Shown here: positions 51,162-59,839 of the stretch, piece by piece
Layout: each line of letters opens with the position of its first letter
How positions within the stretch are numbered: the stretch's first letter is position 1
Source of the DNA: Corynebacterium sp. ACRPO
GTDB lineage: Bacteria; Actinomycetota; Actinomycetes; Mycobacteriales; Mycobacteriaceae
NCBI RefSeq assembly: GCF_022347205.1
Contig: NZ_JAKRNE010000005.1
Coordinates: 1-64,000 of the forward strand
Direction of reading: 5' to 3'
DNA length: 64,000 bases
Translations under genes and position numbers: made by a program
Notes under the pieces: generated by a model
The model's database searches: none
What the model was told of the DNA's origin: nothing
Seen by the model: only the letters and a program-made list of their open reading frames with translations

Positions 51162-51794
51162 ATGGATATCACTCTTGCGACCTTTGACCATGCGCCTGAG
51201 ACCGCACTGCGCGGCGTTCGGTTTAAAAACACGTGGGTGCCTTCGGAAACGTATGCGGACTCCCGCCGCGGCACCCTGACCGGCCAGTACCCGCAGCGCC
51301 AGGCCACCACGCGCATCAGCGAGGTTTTTGCTGGGGTGGGCTATGAGGTCCGCGAAGACACGCAACCGGCCGGTGAAGACGTCTTTCGCCTCCTAGAACA
51401 GCCCAGCCTGGAGGAACTCGACCAGGTTGAAGGCGTCATTGCCGTCTGCTCCCTGCTGGGCGGAAATGCCCCAATGTCGGTGCTGTGGCCGGGTGTGGCG
51501 GAAAGCGGGGAGAATAACGAGCTGGTCTCCCCTATTGACTTGGCTCCCACCCTCGCCGCCATTGCCGGGCTGGATGTGCGGCCCAATGCGCGCCTGTCCT
51601 TCGATGGGTTGAACTTGGTTCCGGTACTGCGCCATGGTGCCTCGGGGCACGCCGCGTTGTTCTTTGACAATGGCGTGCGCATGATAGATGCCGCGCTTAT
51701 CGACGACACCGCTACCCCACCCCATGAGCGCGCCCGCCTGCAAGATGAGTGGGAGACGTGGAATAAATTCATCACGCTCGGCCCGCTGCAGTAG
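51162..51794 (+). CDS. sulfatase-like protein without the catalytic cysteine
   Basis: From ATG 51162 there are 210 residues, far shorter than the 400-550 of real sulfatases. RFKNTWVPSETYADSRRGTL followed by TGQYPQR aligns with the sulfatase active-site region (C/S-x-P-S-R-x3-L-T-G). However, the Cys that becomes formylglycine is Tyr31 and the Pro is Asp. The C-terminal part, SPIDLAPTLAAIAGLDVRPN, matches the sulfatase dimension near its C-terminus, while the metal-binding middle is missing. It could be a decayed remnant or a repurposed fold. A GTG at 51111 would extend the start through the repeat. Confidence 0.65.
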   Translation: MDITLATFDHAPETALRGVRFKNTWVPSETYADSRRGTLTGQYPQRQATTRISEVFAGVGYEVREDTQPAGEDVFRLLEQPSLEELDQVEGVIAVCSLLGGNAPMSVLWPGVAESGENNELVSPIDLAPTLAAIAGLDVRPNARLSFDGLNLVPVLRHGASGHAALFFDNGVRMIDAALIDDTATPPHERARLQDEWETWNKFITLGPLQ

Positions 51795-52646
<852 letters not shown>

Positions 52647-52682
52647 GCCTTAGCGCCTCGGCCGAGCCGGCCGAACCACACA

Positions 52683-52723
52683 AATAAACGCCGCGGAACC
52701 AGCTTTGGTCCGCGGCGTTTATT
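52683..52723. terminator. bidirectional terminator
   Basis: AATAAACGCCGCGGA (52683-52697) and TCCGCGGCGTTTATT (52709-52723) form a perfect 15-bp stem. It lies between the convergent aldo/keto reductase and rpiB genes. Confidence 0.92.
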
Positions 52724-52732
52724 CCTCGTGGC

Positions 52733-53206
52733 TTAGGCCTCCGGCAGCTCCGGAGCGATGCCGGTGCGCTCGTATTCCGCCAAGATGTCAATGCGACGCT
52801 GGTGGCGCTCCGCGCGGGACCATTCTTGGTCCAGGAAGGCATCGACGATTTCCAGTGCCTGCTCCTCGGTGTGCATACGACCACCGATGCCGATGAGCTG
52901 GGCATTGTTGTGTTCGCGGGCAAGGCGGGCGGTCTCTGCGGACCACGCCAGTGCGCAACGAGCACCCTTGACCTTATTGGCGGCAATCTGCTCGCCGTTG
53001 CCGGAGCCGCCAAGCACGATGCCCAGGGAGCCTGGATCATTGACGGTGCGTTGTGCCGCTTCGATGCAAAATGCCGGGTAATCATCCTCGGCATCGTAGG
53101 TATGGGCGCCGCAGTCAATGACTTCGTGGCCCTGCTTGGTGAGGTGTTCAGCAATCAGGTTCTTGGTTTCGAAACCTGCGTGGTCTGCTCCTAGATAAAC
53201 GCGCAT
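52733..53206 (-). CDS. rpiB: ribose-5-phosphate isomerase B
   Basis: The ATG at 53206 (AGGA 8 nt upstream) gives 157 residues starting MRVYLGADHAGFETKNLIAE. The phosphate/active site is VLGGSGNGEQIAANKVKGAR. As in other actinobacterial RpiB, the position of the usual catalytic Cys is not Cys, and a Glu is thought to serve. It interconverts ribose-5-phosphate and ribulose-5-phosphate. Synteny with an Rv2466c-like gene and pepN is preserved. Confidence 0.95.
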   Translation of the reverse strand: MRVYLGADHAGFETKNLIAEHLTKQGHEVIDCGAHTYDAEDDYPAFCIEAAQRTVNDPGSLGIVLGGSGNGEQIAANKVKGARCALAWSAETARLAREHNNAQLIGIGGRMHTEEQALEIVDAFLDQEWSRAERHQRRIDILAEYERTGIAPELPEA

Positions 53207-53322
53207 GGCCCACATCCTACCGGCCCGGCGCGCCTTGAGGAGGCTTAGCGCCCACCCTGTTTCGTATTACATTGTCTTGATAAGCTCGCGAGCAACCACT
53301 ATCGCTATAAAGGAGGAAAGTC

Positions 53323-53727
53323 ATGCCTATAACCAAACCAGTCCTCGCGCTCTGCGGCGGGAGCCTTCTCGCCTGCATCATCCTGCTTGGTGTTCAGGTT
53401 TCCGGCGCCGGGGGCTTCCTCCTCCCGCTTATCACGAGCATTCTTGCCACTTTGGCTCACCTAGGCCTGGGTGTGTGGTGGATTGCACAAAAGGTGCGCG
53501 GGAACCCGCGGGCCAACGGGGGCGCGATTGCGGCCGGCATTATCGCGCTTCTCGCTGGAGCCTCGTGGGCATCCTGGGCGCTAGTCGCGTGGGACGACTT
53601 TCGGGCCGGCATGGAACTTCCCTCTATCAATATCGCAGGTCTGCCGGCATTCATCTTGACCCCACTGACCATCGCACTGTGTGTCGGCGCCGCAATTCAG
53701 CTGCGCCGACGTAAAAAGACCGCTTAG
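53323..53727 (+). CDS. small four-helix membrane protein
   Basis: This 134-residue protein begins after an ideal AAAGGAGGAAA ribosome site. Four hydrophobic segments (LALCGGSLLACIILLGVQV, LLPLITSILATLAHLGLGVW, AAGIIALLAGASWASWALVA, FILTPLTIALCVGAAIQL) end in a basic tail (RRRKKTA). No family is recognised. It overlaps the convergent DsbA-like gene by 4 bp. Confidence 0.8.
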   Translation: MPITKPVLALCGGSLLACIILLGVQVSGAGGFLLPLITSILATLAHLGLGVWWIAQKVRGNPRANGGAIAAGIIALLAGASWASWALVAWDDFRAGMELPSINIAGLPAFILTPLTIALCVGAAIQLRRRKKTA

Positions 53728-54347
53728 TTTTCCTCCACCTGCGGCATCTCGGTGCGGGAGCGCTTGAGCTCGAAGAAGTAGGGGTACTGGGCAAGGCGCA
53801 GGGAGGCGTCGAAAAGCTCGCCTGCTTCTTCACCGGTAGGGATACGGGTAATGACTGGGCCGAAGAAGGCGGTATCACCCAGCTTGATAACCGGGGTACC
53901 CACCTCATCGCCCACAGAAGAAATGCCGTTGTGGTGGTACTCGCGCAGCTTTTCGTCATAATCCTCGGTATTGGCTACCTCGGCGAACTCTGCTGGGAGG
54001 TCCACCTCCGCTAGGGCCTGAGCGATGATGTCATCATAAGCGCCAAAGCCGGTGCGCCCGCCATTGCCCTTGGCGTGAACCAGGGTTCCCATCGCAGTGT
54101 AGAGCTCGTCTACCTTCTCAGGGCGTTCGGCCTTGACCTTGGCAAAGACGCGGGCTGGACCCCAGTTAGCCTTCATCATGTCCATGTAGGTGGAGTCAAG
54201 ATCGCGGCCGTCATTGAGCACGGAGAGGGACATCGGCTCGAACTCGACCTCGATGTCGCGTACCTTTTCCACTTCCTTAATCCAGCGCGAGGTAGCCCAA
54301 GCGAAGGGGCAGGATACGTCGAACCAGAACTTTACTGCGTCAGCCAT
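53724..54347 (-). CDS. DsbA-like oxidoreductase, Rv2466c family, single Cys
   Basis: The ATG at 54347 follows GAGGAG and gives 207 residues. The thioredoxin-like fold contains VKFWFDVSCPFAWATSRWIK, close to the M. tuberculosis mycothiol-dependent reductase Rv2466c, whose motif is CPWC. Here the motif is CPFA, so only the first Cys remains. A monothiol mechanism with mycothiol is plausible. The helical insertion (TALGTLVHAKGNGG-like) and C-terminal FFGPVITRIPTGEEAGELFD are kept. It lies between rpiB and pepN, as in mycobacteria. Confidence 0.87.
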   Translation of the reverse strand: MADAVKFWFDVSCPFAWATSRWIKEVEKVRDIEVEFEPMSLSVLNDGRDLDSTYMDMMKANWGPARVFAKVKAERPEKVDELYTAMGTLVHAKGNGGRTGFGAYDDIIAQALAEVDLPAEFAEVANTEDYDEKLREYHHNGISSVGDEVGTPVIKLGDTAFFGPVITRIPTGEEAGELFDASLRLAQYPYFFELKRSRTEMPQVEEN

Positions 54348-54445
54348 AAATACTCCTCTGATTGAAAAAGTTTGCCCCACCAGCCTAGGTGCACGACTAC
54401 TGTGGATGCAGAACTATTTTTCAGCTTAGAAGGAGAATATAGGCT

Positions 54446-56962
54446 ATGACCTCTATAAACCTGACTCGCGAGGAAGCTGCCCAGCGCTCCCGAATGATCG
54501 AGGTAGACCACTACGATGTCACTTTAGACCTCAAGTATTCAGACACCCACTTCCTGTCCACCACGAAGGTGAGCTTTACCTCGCGAGAGATCGGCTCGAC
54601 CTTTATCGATCTGCGCGCCGAGGAAATCCAGGAGGTACGCCTCAACGGCAACCCGCTGCCCACTGATTCCTATAACCCCACCTACGGCATTCCCCTGTCT
54701 GGCCTCCAGGTAGCCGATTACACGCTAGAAGTCACCGCTACGATCCCGTATTCCCGCACCGGCGAGGGCCTGCACCGCTTTGTGGACCCCGCCGATGACA
54801 AGGTCTACCTTTATACCCAGTTTGAAACCGCCGATGCCAAGCGAGTCTTCGCCTGCTTTGACCAGCCGGATATGAAGGCCACCTACGCGCTGCATTTCAA
54901 GGCGCCCGAAGAGTGGACCATCATTAGCAATGGCCCGGTGAACTGGGAAGGCGATGTAGCCAGCACGGCTATTGACTATCCATTGTCCACCTACCTGGTA
55001 GCCCTGTGCGCCGGCCCGTACCACGAGGTCACCGATACCTGGCACGGCGAGCTAACCGCGCACCCAGAGGGCAAGCCGGCCCAAAAACTCGAGGTGCCAC
55101 TCGGCATCTACTGCCGCGCTTCGCTCGCCCACGCACTGGATGCCGAGCGCCTATTTACCGAGACCAAGCAGGGCTTTGATTTCTACCACCGCAACTTCGG
55201 TTTCCCCTACCCCTTTGGCAAGTATGACCAGATCTTCGTGCCGGAGTTCAACGCCGGCGCGATGGAGAATGCCGGCTGCGTTACCATCCGCGATGAGTAC
55301 GTCTTTACTTCCCAGGCCACGCACTACAAGTACGAGCGCCGCGCCGATACCGTCCTACACGAGTTGGCCCATATGTGGTTCGGTGACTTGGTCACCATGC
55401 AGTGGTGGGACGATTTGTGGCTCAATGAGTCCTTCGCCACCTGGTCCGCCGCCATCTCCCAGGCGGAGGAAACCGAATACGATACCGCGTGGGTGACCTT
55501 TGCCAATGTGGAAAAATCCTGGGCCTATCAGCAGGATCAGCTGCCGACCACCCACCCGATTTCCACCGACGCCAGCGATATCGAAACGGTGGAGCAAAAC
55601 TTCGATGGCATCACCTATGCCAAGGGCGCTTCGGTGCTCAAGCAGCTGCAGGCTTATGTCGGCCGCGACAACTTCCTCGCCGGTGTGCGCCGCCACTTCG
55701 CCGCCCATGCATGGGGCAATGCCACCTTTGATGATCTGCTGCGCCACCTAGAAGAGGCCTCCGGCCGCGACCTTTCCTTCTGGGCGCAACAGTGGCTCAA
55801 GACCTCCGGCATCAATACGCTCAGCGTGGCGCTCAATGCGGATGAGTCTGGCACGATTACCCATGCTTACCTCACCCAGGCCGGCGATACCCTGCGCACC
55901 CACCGCGTGGCGGTAGGCCTGTATAACCTGCAGGATGGCAAGGTGGTGCGCACCGATCGCATCGAGATGGATATTGATGGCGCTTCCACCGAGATTCCAG
56001 AGCTCATCGGCCGCCAGTTGGGAGACATTGACTTCCTCCTACCCAACGACGATGACCTGACCTATTGCCTCATCGAGCTGGACGCGGGTTCCCTGCAATT
56101 CCTGCTGGACAATATTGATAAGTTCGCCGATCCCATGGCCCGTACCCTGTGCTGGTCTACCGCGTGGGAGATGACCCGCGCCGGTACTATGCGCGCCCGC
56201 GATTTCATCCAACTGGTTGCCCGCGGCATGCAGGCGGAGACGGAGCTCGCCGTCCTCGAACGTATTGTCTTGCAGGCGTCTAGCGCGCTGAAAAACTATG
56301 CCGATCCGCACTGGGCCGCCCAGAGCACCCTGCTTGCCGACGCCCTCCTCGACGGCGCCCACAGCCCCGATGCCCAGCGCTCCATCATCTGCACTCAAGC
56401 ATTGGCGAAGGTTCGCCTGCACGATAGCGCGCGCGACTATCTGCGCGGCGTACTCGAGTCCTCTGAGGACGCGGGACTGCGCTGGTCCGCACTGGCGGCA
56501 CTTGCCGCCGATGGCGCGGTAGAAGACGTCCCGGCCGCCGCGGATGCGCAACTCGAGCGCGATAACTCCGCCACCGGCTATTACTCTTCCCTGCGTGCCC
56601 GCGCAGCCGTGGCAACCGCCGAGAACAAGCGCGCGGTATGGGAAGAAATCGTGGCGGGAAATCTCACCAACCGCGAGCTCACCTCCAAGCTGGAAGGCCT
56701 GCTCTACCCGCATAGCGATGAATTCCTGCCCACCGCGGAGTTCTTCGACATCGCAGAAAAGGTATGGTCTTCCCAGTCCTCCGAGGTGGCGCTGACCACC
56801 GTGACGGGTCTCTTCCCTTCCTGGGATATCACGCACAAGGGCCTGGACCGCGCCGATGCCTTCTTGAAGAAGGAGCTGCCGGGTGGTCTGCGCCGCACGG
56901 TCACCGAGCAGCGTGACCGCGTGTCCCGCGCGCTGCGCAACCGCCAGGTAGACGCTAGCTAA
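54446..56962 (+). CDS. pepN: aminopeptidase N
   Basis: This 838-residue M1 metallopeptidase has the exopeptidase motif GAMEN near residue 270 and the zinc site His305-Glu306-x2-His309, with the third ligand Glu in DDLWLNESFATW. The ERAP1-like C-terminal helical domain runs from about residue 520. It removes N-terminal residues from peptides in the cytosol. It is divergent from the DsbA-like gene, and its 3' end overlaps the GntR gene by 4 bp. Confidence 0.95.
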   Translation: MTSINLTREEAAQRSRMIEVDHYDVTLDLKYSDTHFLSTTKVSFTSREIGSTFIDLRAEEIQEVRLNGNPLPTDSYNPTYGIPLSGLQVADYTLEVTATIPYSRTGEGLHRFVDPADDKVYLYTQFETADAKRVFACFDQPDMKATYALHFKAPEEWTIISNGPVNWEGDVASTAIDYPLSTYLVALCAGPYHEVTDTWHGELTAHPEGKPAQKLEVPLGIYCRASLAHALDAERLFTETKQGFDFYHRNFGFPYPFGKYDQIFVPEFNAGAMENAGCVTIRDEYVFTSQATHYKYERRADTVLHELAHMWFGDLVTMQWWDDLWLNESFATWSAAISQAEETEYDTAWVTFANVEKSWAYQQDQLPTTHPISTDASDIETVEQNFDGITYAKGASVLKQLQAYVGRDNFLAGVRRHFAAHAWGNATFDDLLRHLEEASGRDLSFWAQQWLKTSGINTLSVALNADESGTITHAYLTQAGDTLRTHRVAVGLYNLQDGKVVRTDRIEMDIDGASTEIPELIGRQLGDIDFLLPNDDDLTYCLIELDAGSLQFLLDNIDKFADPMARTLCWSTAWEMTRAGTMRARDFIQLVARGMQAETELAVLERIVLQASSALKNYADPHWAAQSTLLADALLDGAHSPDAQRSIICTQALAKVRLHDSARDYLRGVLESSEDAGLRWSALAALAADGAVEDVPAAADAQLERDNSATGYYSSLRARAAVATAENKRAVWEEIVAGNLTNRELTSKLEGLLYPHSDEFLPTAEFFDIAEKVWSSQSSEVALTTVTGLFPSWDITHKGLDRADAFLKKELPGGLRRTVTEQRDRVSRALRNRQVDAS

Positions 56963-57738
56963 GCCGGCTTTCCCGCGCCGTTGCCCTGGCCCGGTAGGGG
57001 TTGCGGCGCGGGATCCTCACCCAGGACCACCTCGACGTTGGCGATATCAGAGCGCAGCGACTCTTCAATATAGGCAAAGACCGCGCCCGATTTAGTCTTT
57101 AACAGCCGCACGAACCGAAGCAGCGGGTGCGATCGGCTCACGTGCAATAGTTTCTGCTCTTCGGTGCGAGCGGTAGCGGCGCGCATGCTCTCGCGCTTAA
57201 AGACGGGCTTGAGGTTGTAGCCAGCCAGGATTCCCATGATGGGCTCGCGCAGATCGTGCTGATTGAGATCGGGAGCCATATCTACCGGGATGGTGTAGCG
57301 CGAAAGGATGACGGGCTTGCCATCGACGGTATAGAGGCGCTTGATATCCCACGCAAAGGTGGAATCGCTAACACCCAGTACCGCTGCCACATGCTTGGGC
57401 ACGTGGGCTTTGTTAACGGAGACCACGCGTACGGCGGTGTCGTGCCCGCGCTCGCGCAGCTGGGTGACGATATTGTCCTTGTTGGTCAGGCTCAGTGTAG
57501 GGGGAACCGTGCGCACGTAGGTGCCACCACTGCGCCCGCGGCGGCGGTCAATGAGGCCTTCTACCTCCAATATGTCTAAAGCATGGCGCACGGTCATGCG
57601 CGCAACATGAAATTCCCGGACCAATTCGCGTTCGGTAGGAAAACGCTGACCGGGTTCTAATTCATTGCGTTCGATCTTATCGCGTAGGGCATCCGAGATA
57701 CGGAGATAGGCGGGCCGCTTTCGGCTTTGGGAATTCAC
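56959..57738 (-). CDS. GntR-family regulator with UTRA domain (HutC type)
   Basis: This 259-residue protein has the winged helix YLRISDALRDKIERNELEPG followed by QRFPTERELVREFHVARMTV at residues ~10-60 and the C-terminal UTRA ligand domain (RLLKTKSGAVFAYIEESLRS). UTRA binds small molecules, often sugars or acids. A pair of inverted GTAATGGACA sites lies in its promoter, so it probably represses itself. Its other targets may include the genes upstream (SDR, CMD/ABC cluster), which is inference. Confidence 0.88.
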   Translation of the reverse strand: MNSQSRKRPAYLRISDALRDKIERNELEPGQRFPTERELVREFHVARMTVRHALDILEVEGLIDRRRGRSGGTYVRTVPPTLSLTNKDNIVTQLRERGHDTAVRVVSVNKAHVPKHVAAVLGVSDSTFAWDIKRLYTVDGKPVILSRYTIPVDMAPDLNQHDLREPIMGILAGYNLKPVFKRESMRAATARTEEQKLLHVSRSHPLLRFVRLLKTKSGAVFAYIEESLRSDIANVEVVLGEDPAPQPLPGQGNGAGKPA

Positions 57739-57749
57739 AGCCCCCGAGT

Positions 57750-57799
57750 GTAATGGACACCCCTGGAAACCAAACCCATTAATGTGTGATGTCCATTAC
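57750..57799. promoter_or_regulatory. inverted GTAATGGACA sites upstream of the GntR gene
   Basis: GTAATGGACA (57750-57759) and TGTCCATTAC (57790-57799) are exact inverse copies, 30 bp apart, filling the gap between the GntR start and the SDR stop. It is likely a double operator for the GntR protein, perhaps with looping. Confidence 0.55.
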
Positions 57800-57813
57800 C
57801 ACTACTTGCGTTC

Positions 57814-58530
57814 CTACTTGCGCAGATGTAACTCGATTCGCGGCCTGACCTGGATTTCCGTCAGCTGAGTGGTGGGGCCTGCCTCTACCACGGTACGAAT
57901 GGCACGAGCCACCTCAGCCGGGGCAATAACCTGGGAGGGATCATAATCCTGCAACCCCTTAAGCATCGGGGTATCGGTAGGCCCTGGAGCCACGGTGGAT
58001 ACGCGGATTCCCGGCTCAGAGATGCGCAGTCCATCGGCGAGTGCATACAACGCGTGCTTGGTCGCCGCGTAGATGACGTTATCGCCGTAGCTGTGGCGTC
58101 CAGCGCCAGAGTTAATAAAAACCACGGTGCCTTCCGCTTTGCGCAGCTGCGGCAGCAAGGCGCGGGTCAGCTCTGCAGGGGCATGCACGTTGAGGTCCAT
58201 GTGCGCACGCCAATTTTCCGGCGTGGCTTCCTCCACGGAGTACTTGGTAGCTCGTGCAGCAGCGTGGACGAGCACGTCCACGCGGTCCAGCTCCGGCAGT
58301 TTCATGCCTTCATCGAGGCCGGCGACGAGGTCGATGACTACCGGCGTAATAGAGTCCGATTCGGGCAGTTCCGCCGCGCTACGGCCCAGTGCATACACGT
58401 GGTAATCACCGGCTAGGTCAGCGATGATCTCGCGCCCCATGCCGCCGGTAGCGCCGGTGACGACGGCGACCTTCTGCGGGGCTTCGCTATCCGAGTGTGC
58501 TGGTGCGGTGACGTTCTTAGTATCAGTCAT
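57814..58530 (-). CDS. short-chain dehydrogenase/reductase
   Basis: This 238-residue SDR has the NAD(P) site VAVVTGATGGMGREIIADLA and the catalytic Tyr/Lys in IYAATKHALYALADGL, preceded by Ser in VVFINSGAGRHS. An extra ~20-residue N-terminal polar stretch precedes the fold. The substrate is unknown. It lies between the GntR gene and the CMD/ABC cluster on the same strand. Confidence 0.87.
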   Translation of the reverse strand: MTDTKNVTAPAHSDSEAPQKVAVVTGATGGMGREIIADLAGDYHVYALGRSAAELPESDSITPVVIDLVAGLDEGMKLPELDRVDVLVHAAARATKYSVEEATPENWRAHMDLNVHAPAELTRALLPQLRKAEGTVVFINSGAGRHSYGDNVIYAATKHALYALADGLRISEPGIRVSTVAPGPTDTPMLKGLQDYDPSQVIAPAEVARAIRTVVEAGPTTQLTEIQVRPRIELHLRK

Positions 58531-58595
58531 GCCGCCCCATCATAGGGATCCTTCGCCTTCAGCGCCGCACCGGAGCAGTCACCGGCGGTAGCCGA

Positions 58596-59810
58596 TTAAC
58601 GGAAGCGCTTAGGCACGTCCGGCTGGCCCAGGGTGAGCATCAAACGATTAGCCCAGTTGAAGAAGGAGGAAGCGTAGATGAGGTCCAGAATGGATTGATC
58701 ATCGAATCCGGCCGCACGCAGGTCTGCGCATAATGCCGCGTCGAAGGCGAAGGGGGTTTCGGTCAGTGCTACGGCGGCGCGACGGATAAGGTCCCATTCC
58801 TTTGAGCCAAGGTCGGCGTCGATGCCCTCGTCCAAGAGGCGGTCTACGATTTCACGGTCGCCACCCTCCTGGACGCACCGCGCCTGGTGCACGGAGGCAC
58901 AGTACTCGCAGCCGTTGTAGCGCGAGGCCACAGTAGCGGCGAGCTCGCGGTCCGCACGGGAGAGCCCACCTTCGGTGTTATAGAAAATGTCCAGGTCAGT
59001 CAGCGTGCGCGCCTTCAAGGCCGCAGGGTCGCGGGCGAGCAAGCGGAAGTACTCGGAATCGATACGCTCTGGCTTGATGAGGGCATCGGTATGCACCGCG
59101 GTAAAATCCCCCTTCGCCAGCGCCTCTACCCAAGGCTTCCAGCCCAGAGAGTGGTTGACAAAGTGGTCCGGCAGCACGGTATCGGGCTGCAACGTAGTCG
59201 CGGTTACCTCCCAGCCCGGATCGGCCACGCCGCCGGCGCGCTCGGCTGCGGGGTGAGACGCGGAATCCTCGCCAGAAAGTACGCGCAGGCCGTGGACCAC
59301 GCGCAGCTGGAAGGCCAAAAATGCCACCAGCTGGGACAGGCTGACGATCTCCGTGGCGGACCATCCTGCGGCATCGAGGTGCCCGATGGCCTGCGGGGAG
59401 GCATCCTTGGGGTGGAAAGCCAGAAGGTGCGCCCAATCGAAGGCCGCAGCTAGGCGCGTGCCCAGCGCGGCTTCCGCGGCGGTATCGCCGAAGATAAGGA
59501 AATCACCCTGGTGATACGGGCCGGTGGACACACCGCGCTGGCTCGCGGCGCGCACGGCGGCAACAAGATCCTCGTCGGCCTCATCGCCCAGCAGGTCGAA
59601 GTAGAAATCCGCAGCCTCGCTCGCCTGGTAGATTGCAGCGGTAAAAGCCGCCACGGCATAGCGCTCCGTATAGGAGAACTCGCCTGGTTCTGCTGGCTCG
59701 AGCAAAGCGCTAAAGCTCAGTTGCGCATTGTCCTGCGCATCGTGGCGCGCACGGCGTAGCTGTTGCACCTCGGCGCTGGCGTGGGAGAGTTCATTAATAA
59801 TGTCGGTCAT
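58596..59810 (-). CDS. CMD/AhpD-like fusion protein linked to ABC transporter
   Basis: This 404-residue protein joins two alkylhydroperoxidase/carboxymuconolactone-decarboxylase-like halves. The C-terminal half has the peroxidatic-type motif YNGCEYCASVHQARCVQEGG. The N-terminal half (YTERYAVAAFTAAIYQASEA) has the fold but no CxxC. These resemble the Avi_7170- and Avi_7169-type domains that occur next to peptide ABC transporters and a luciferase-like monooxygenase in diverse bacteria. The gene ends the ABC operon here (29 bp after the ATPase gene). The substrate is unknown; detoxification of a peroxide from an imported compound is a guess. Confidence 0.75.
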   Translation of the reverse strand: MTDIINELSHASAEVQQLRRARHDAQDNAQLSFSALLEPAEPGEFSYTERYAVAAFTAAIYQASEAADFYFDLLGDEADEDLVAAVRAASQRGVSTGPYHQGDFLIFGDTAAEAALGTRLAAAFDWAHLLAFHPKDASPQAIGHLDAAGWSATEIVSLSQLVAFLAFQLRVVHGLRVLSGEDSASHPAAERAGGVADPGWEVTATTLQPDTVLPDHFVNHSLGWKPWVEALAKGDFTAVHTDALIKPERIDSEYFRLLARDPAALKARTLTDLDIFYNTEGGLSRADRELAATVASRYNGCEYCASVHQARCVQEGGDREIVDRLLDEGIDADLGSKEWDLIRRAAVALTETPFAFDAALCADLRAAGFDDQSILDLIYASSFFNWANRLMLTLGQPDVPKRFR

Positions 59811-59839
59811 ATTCTCAGTCCAACCTTTCTGGGGCGCGG

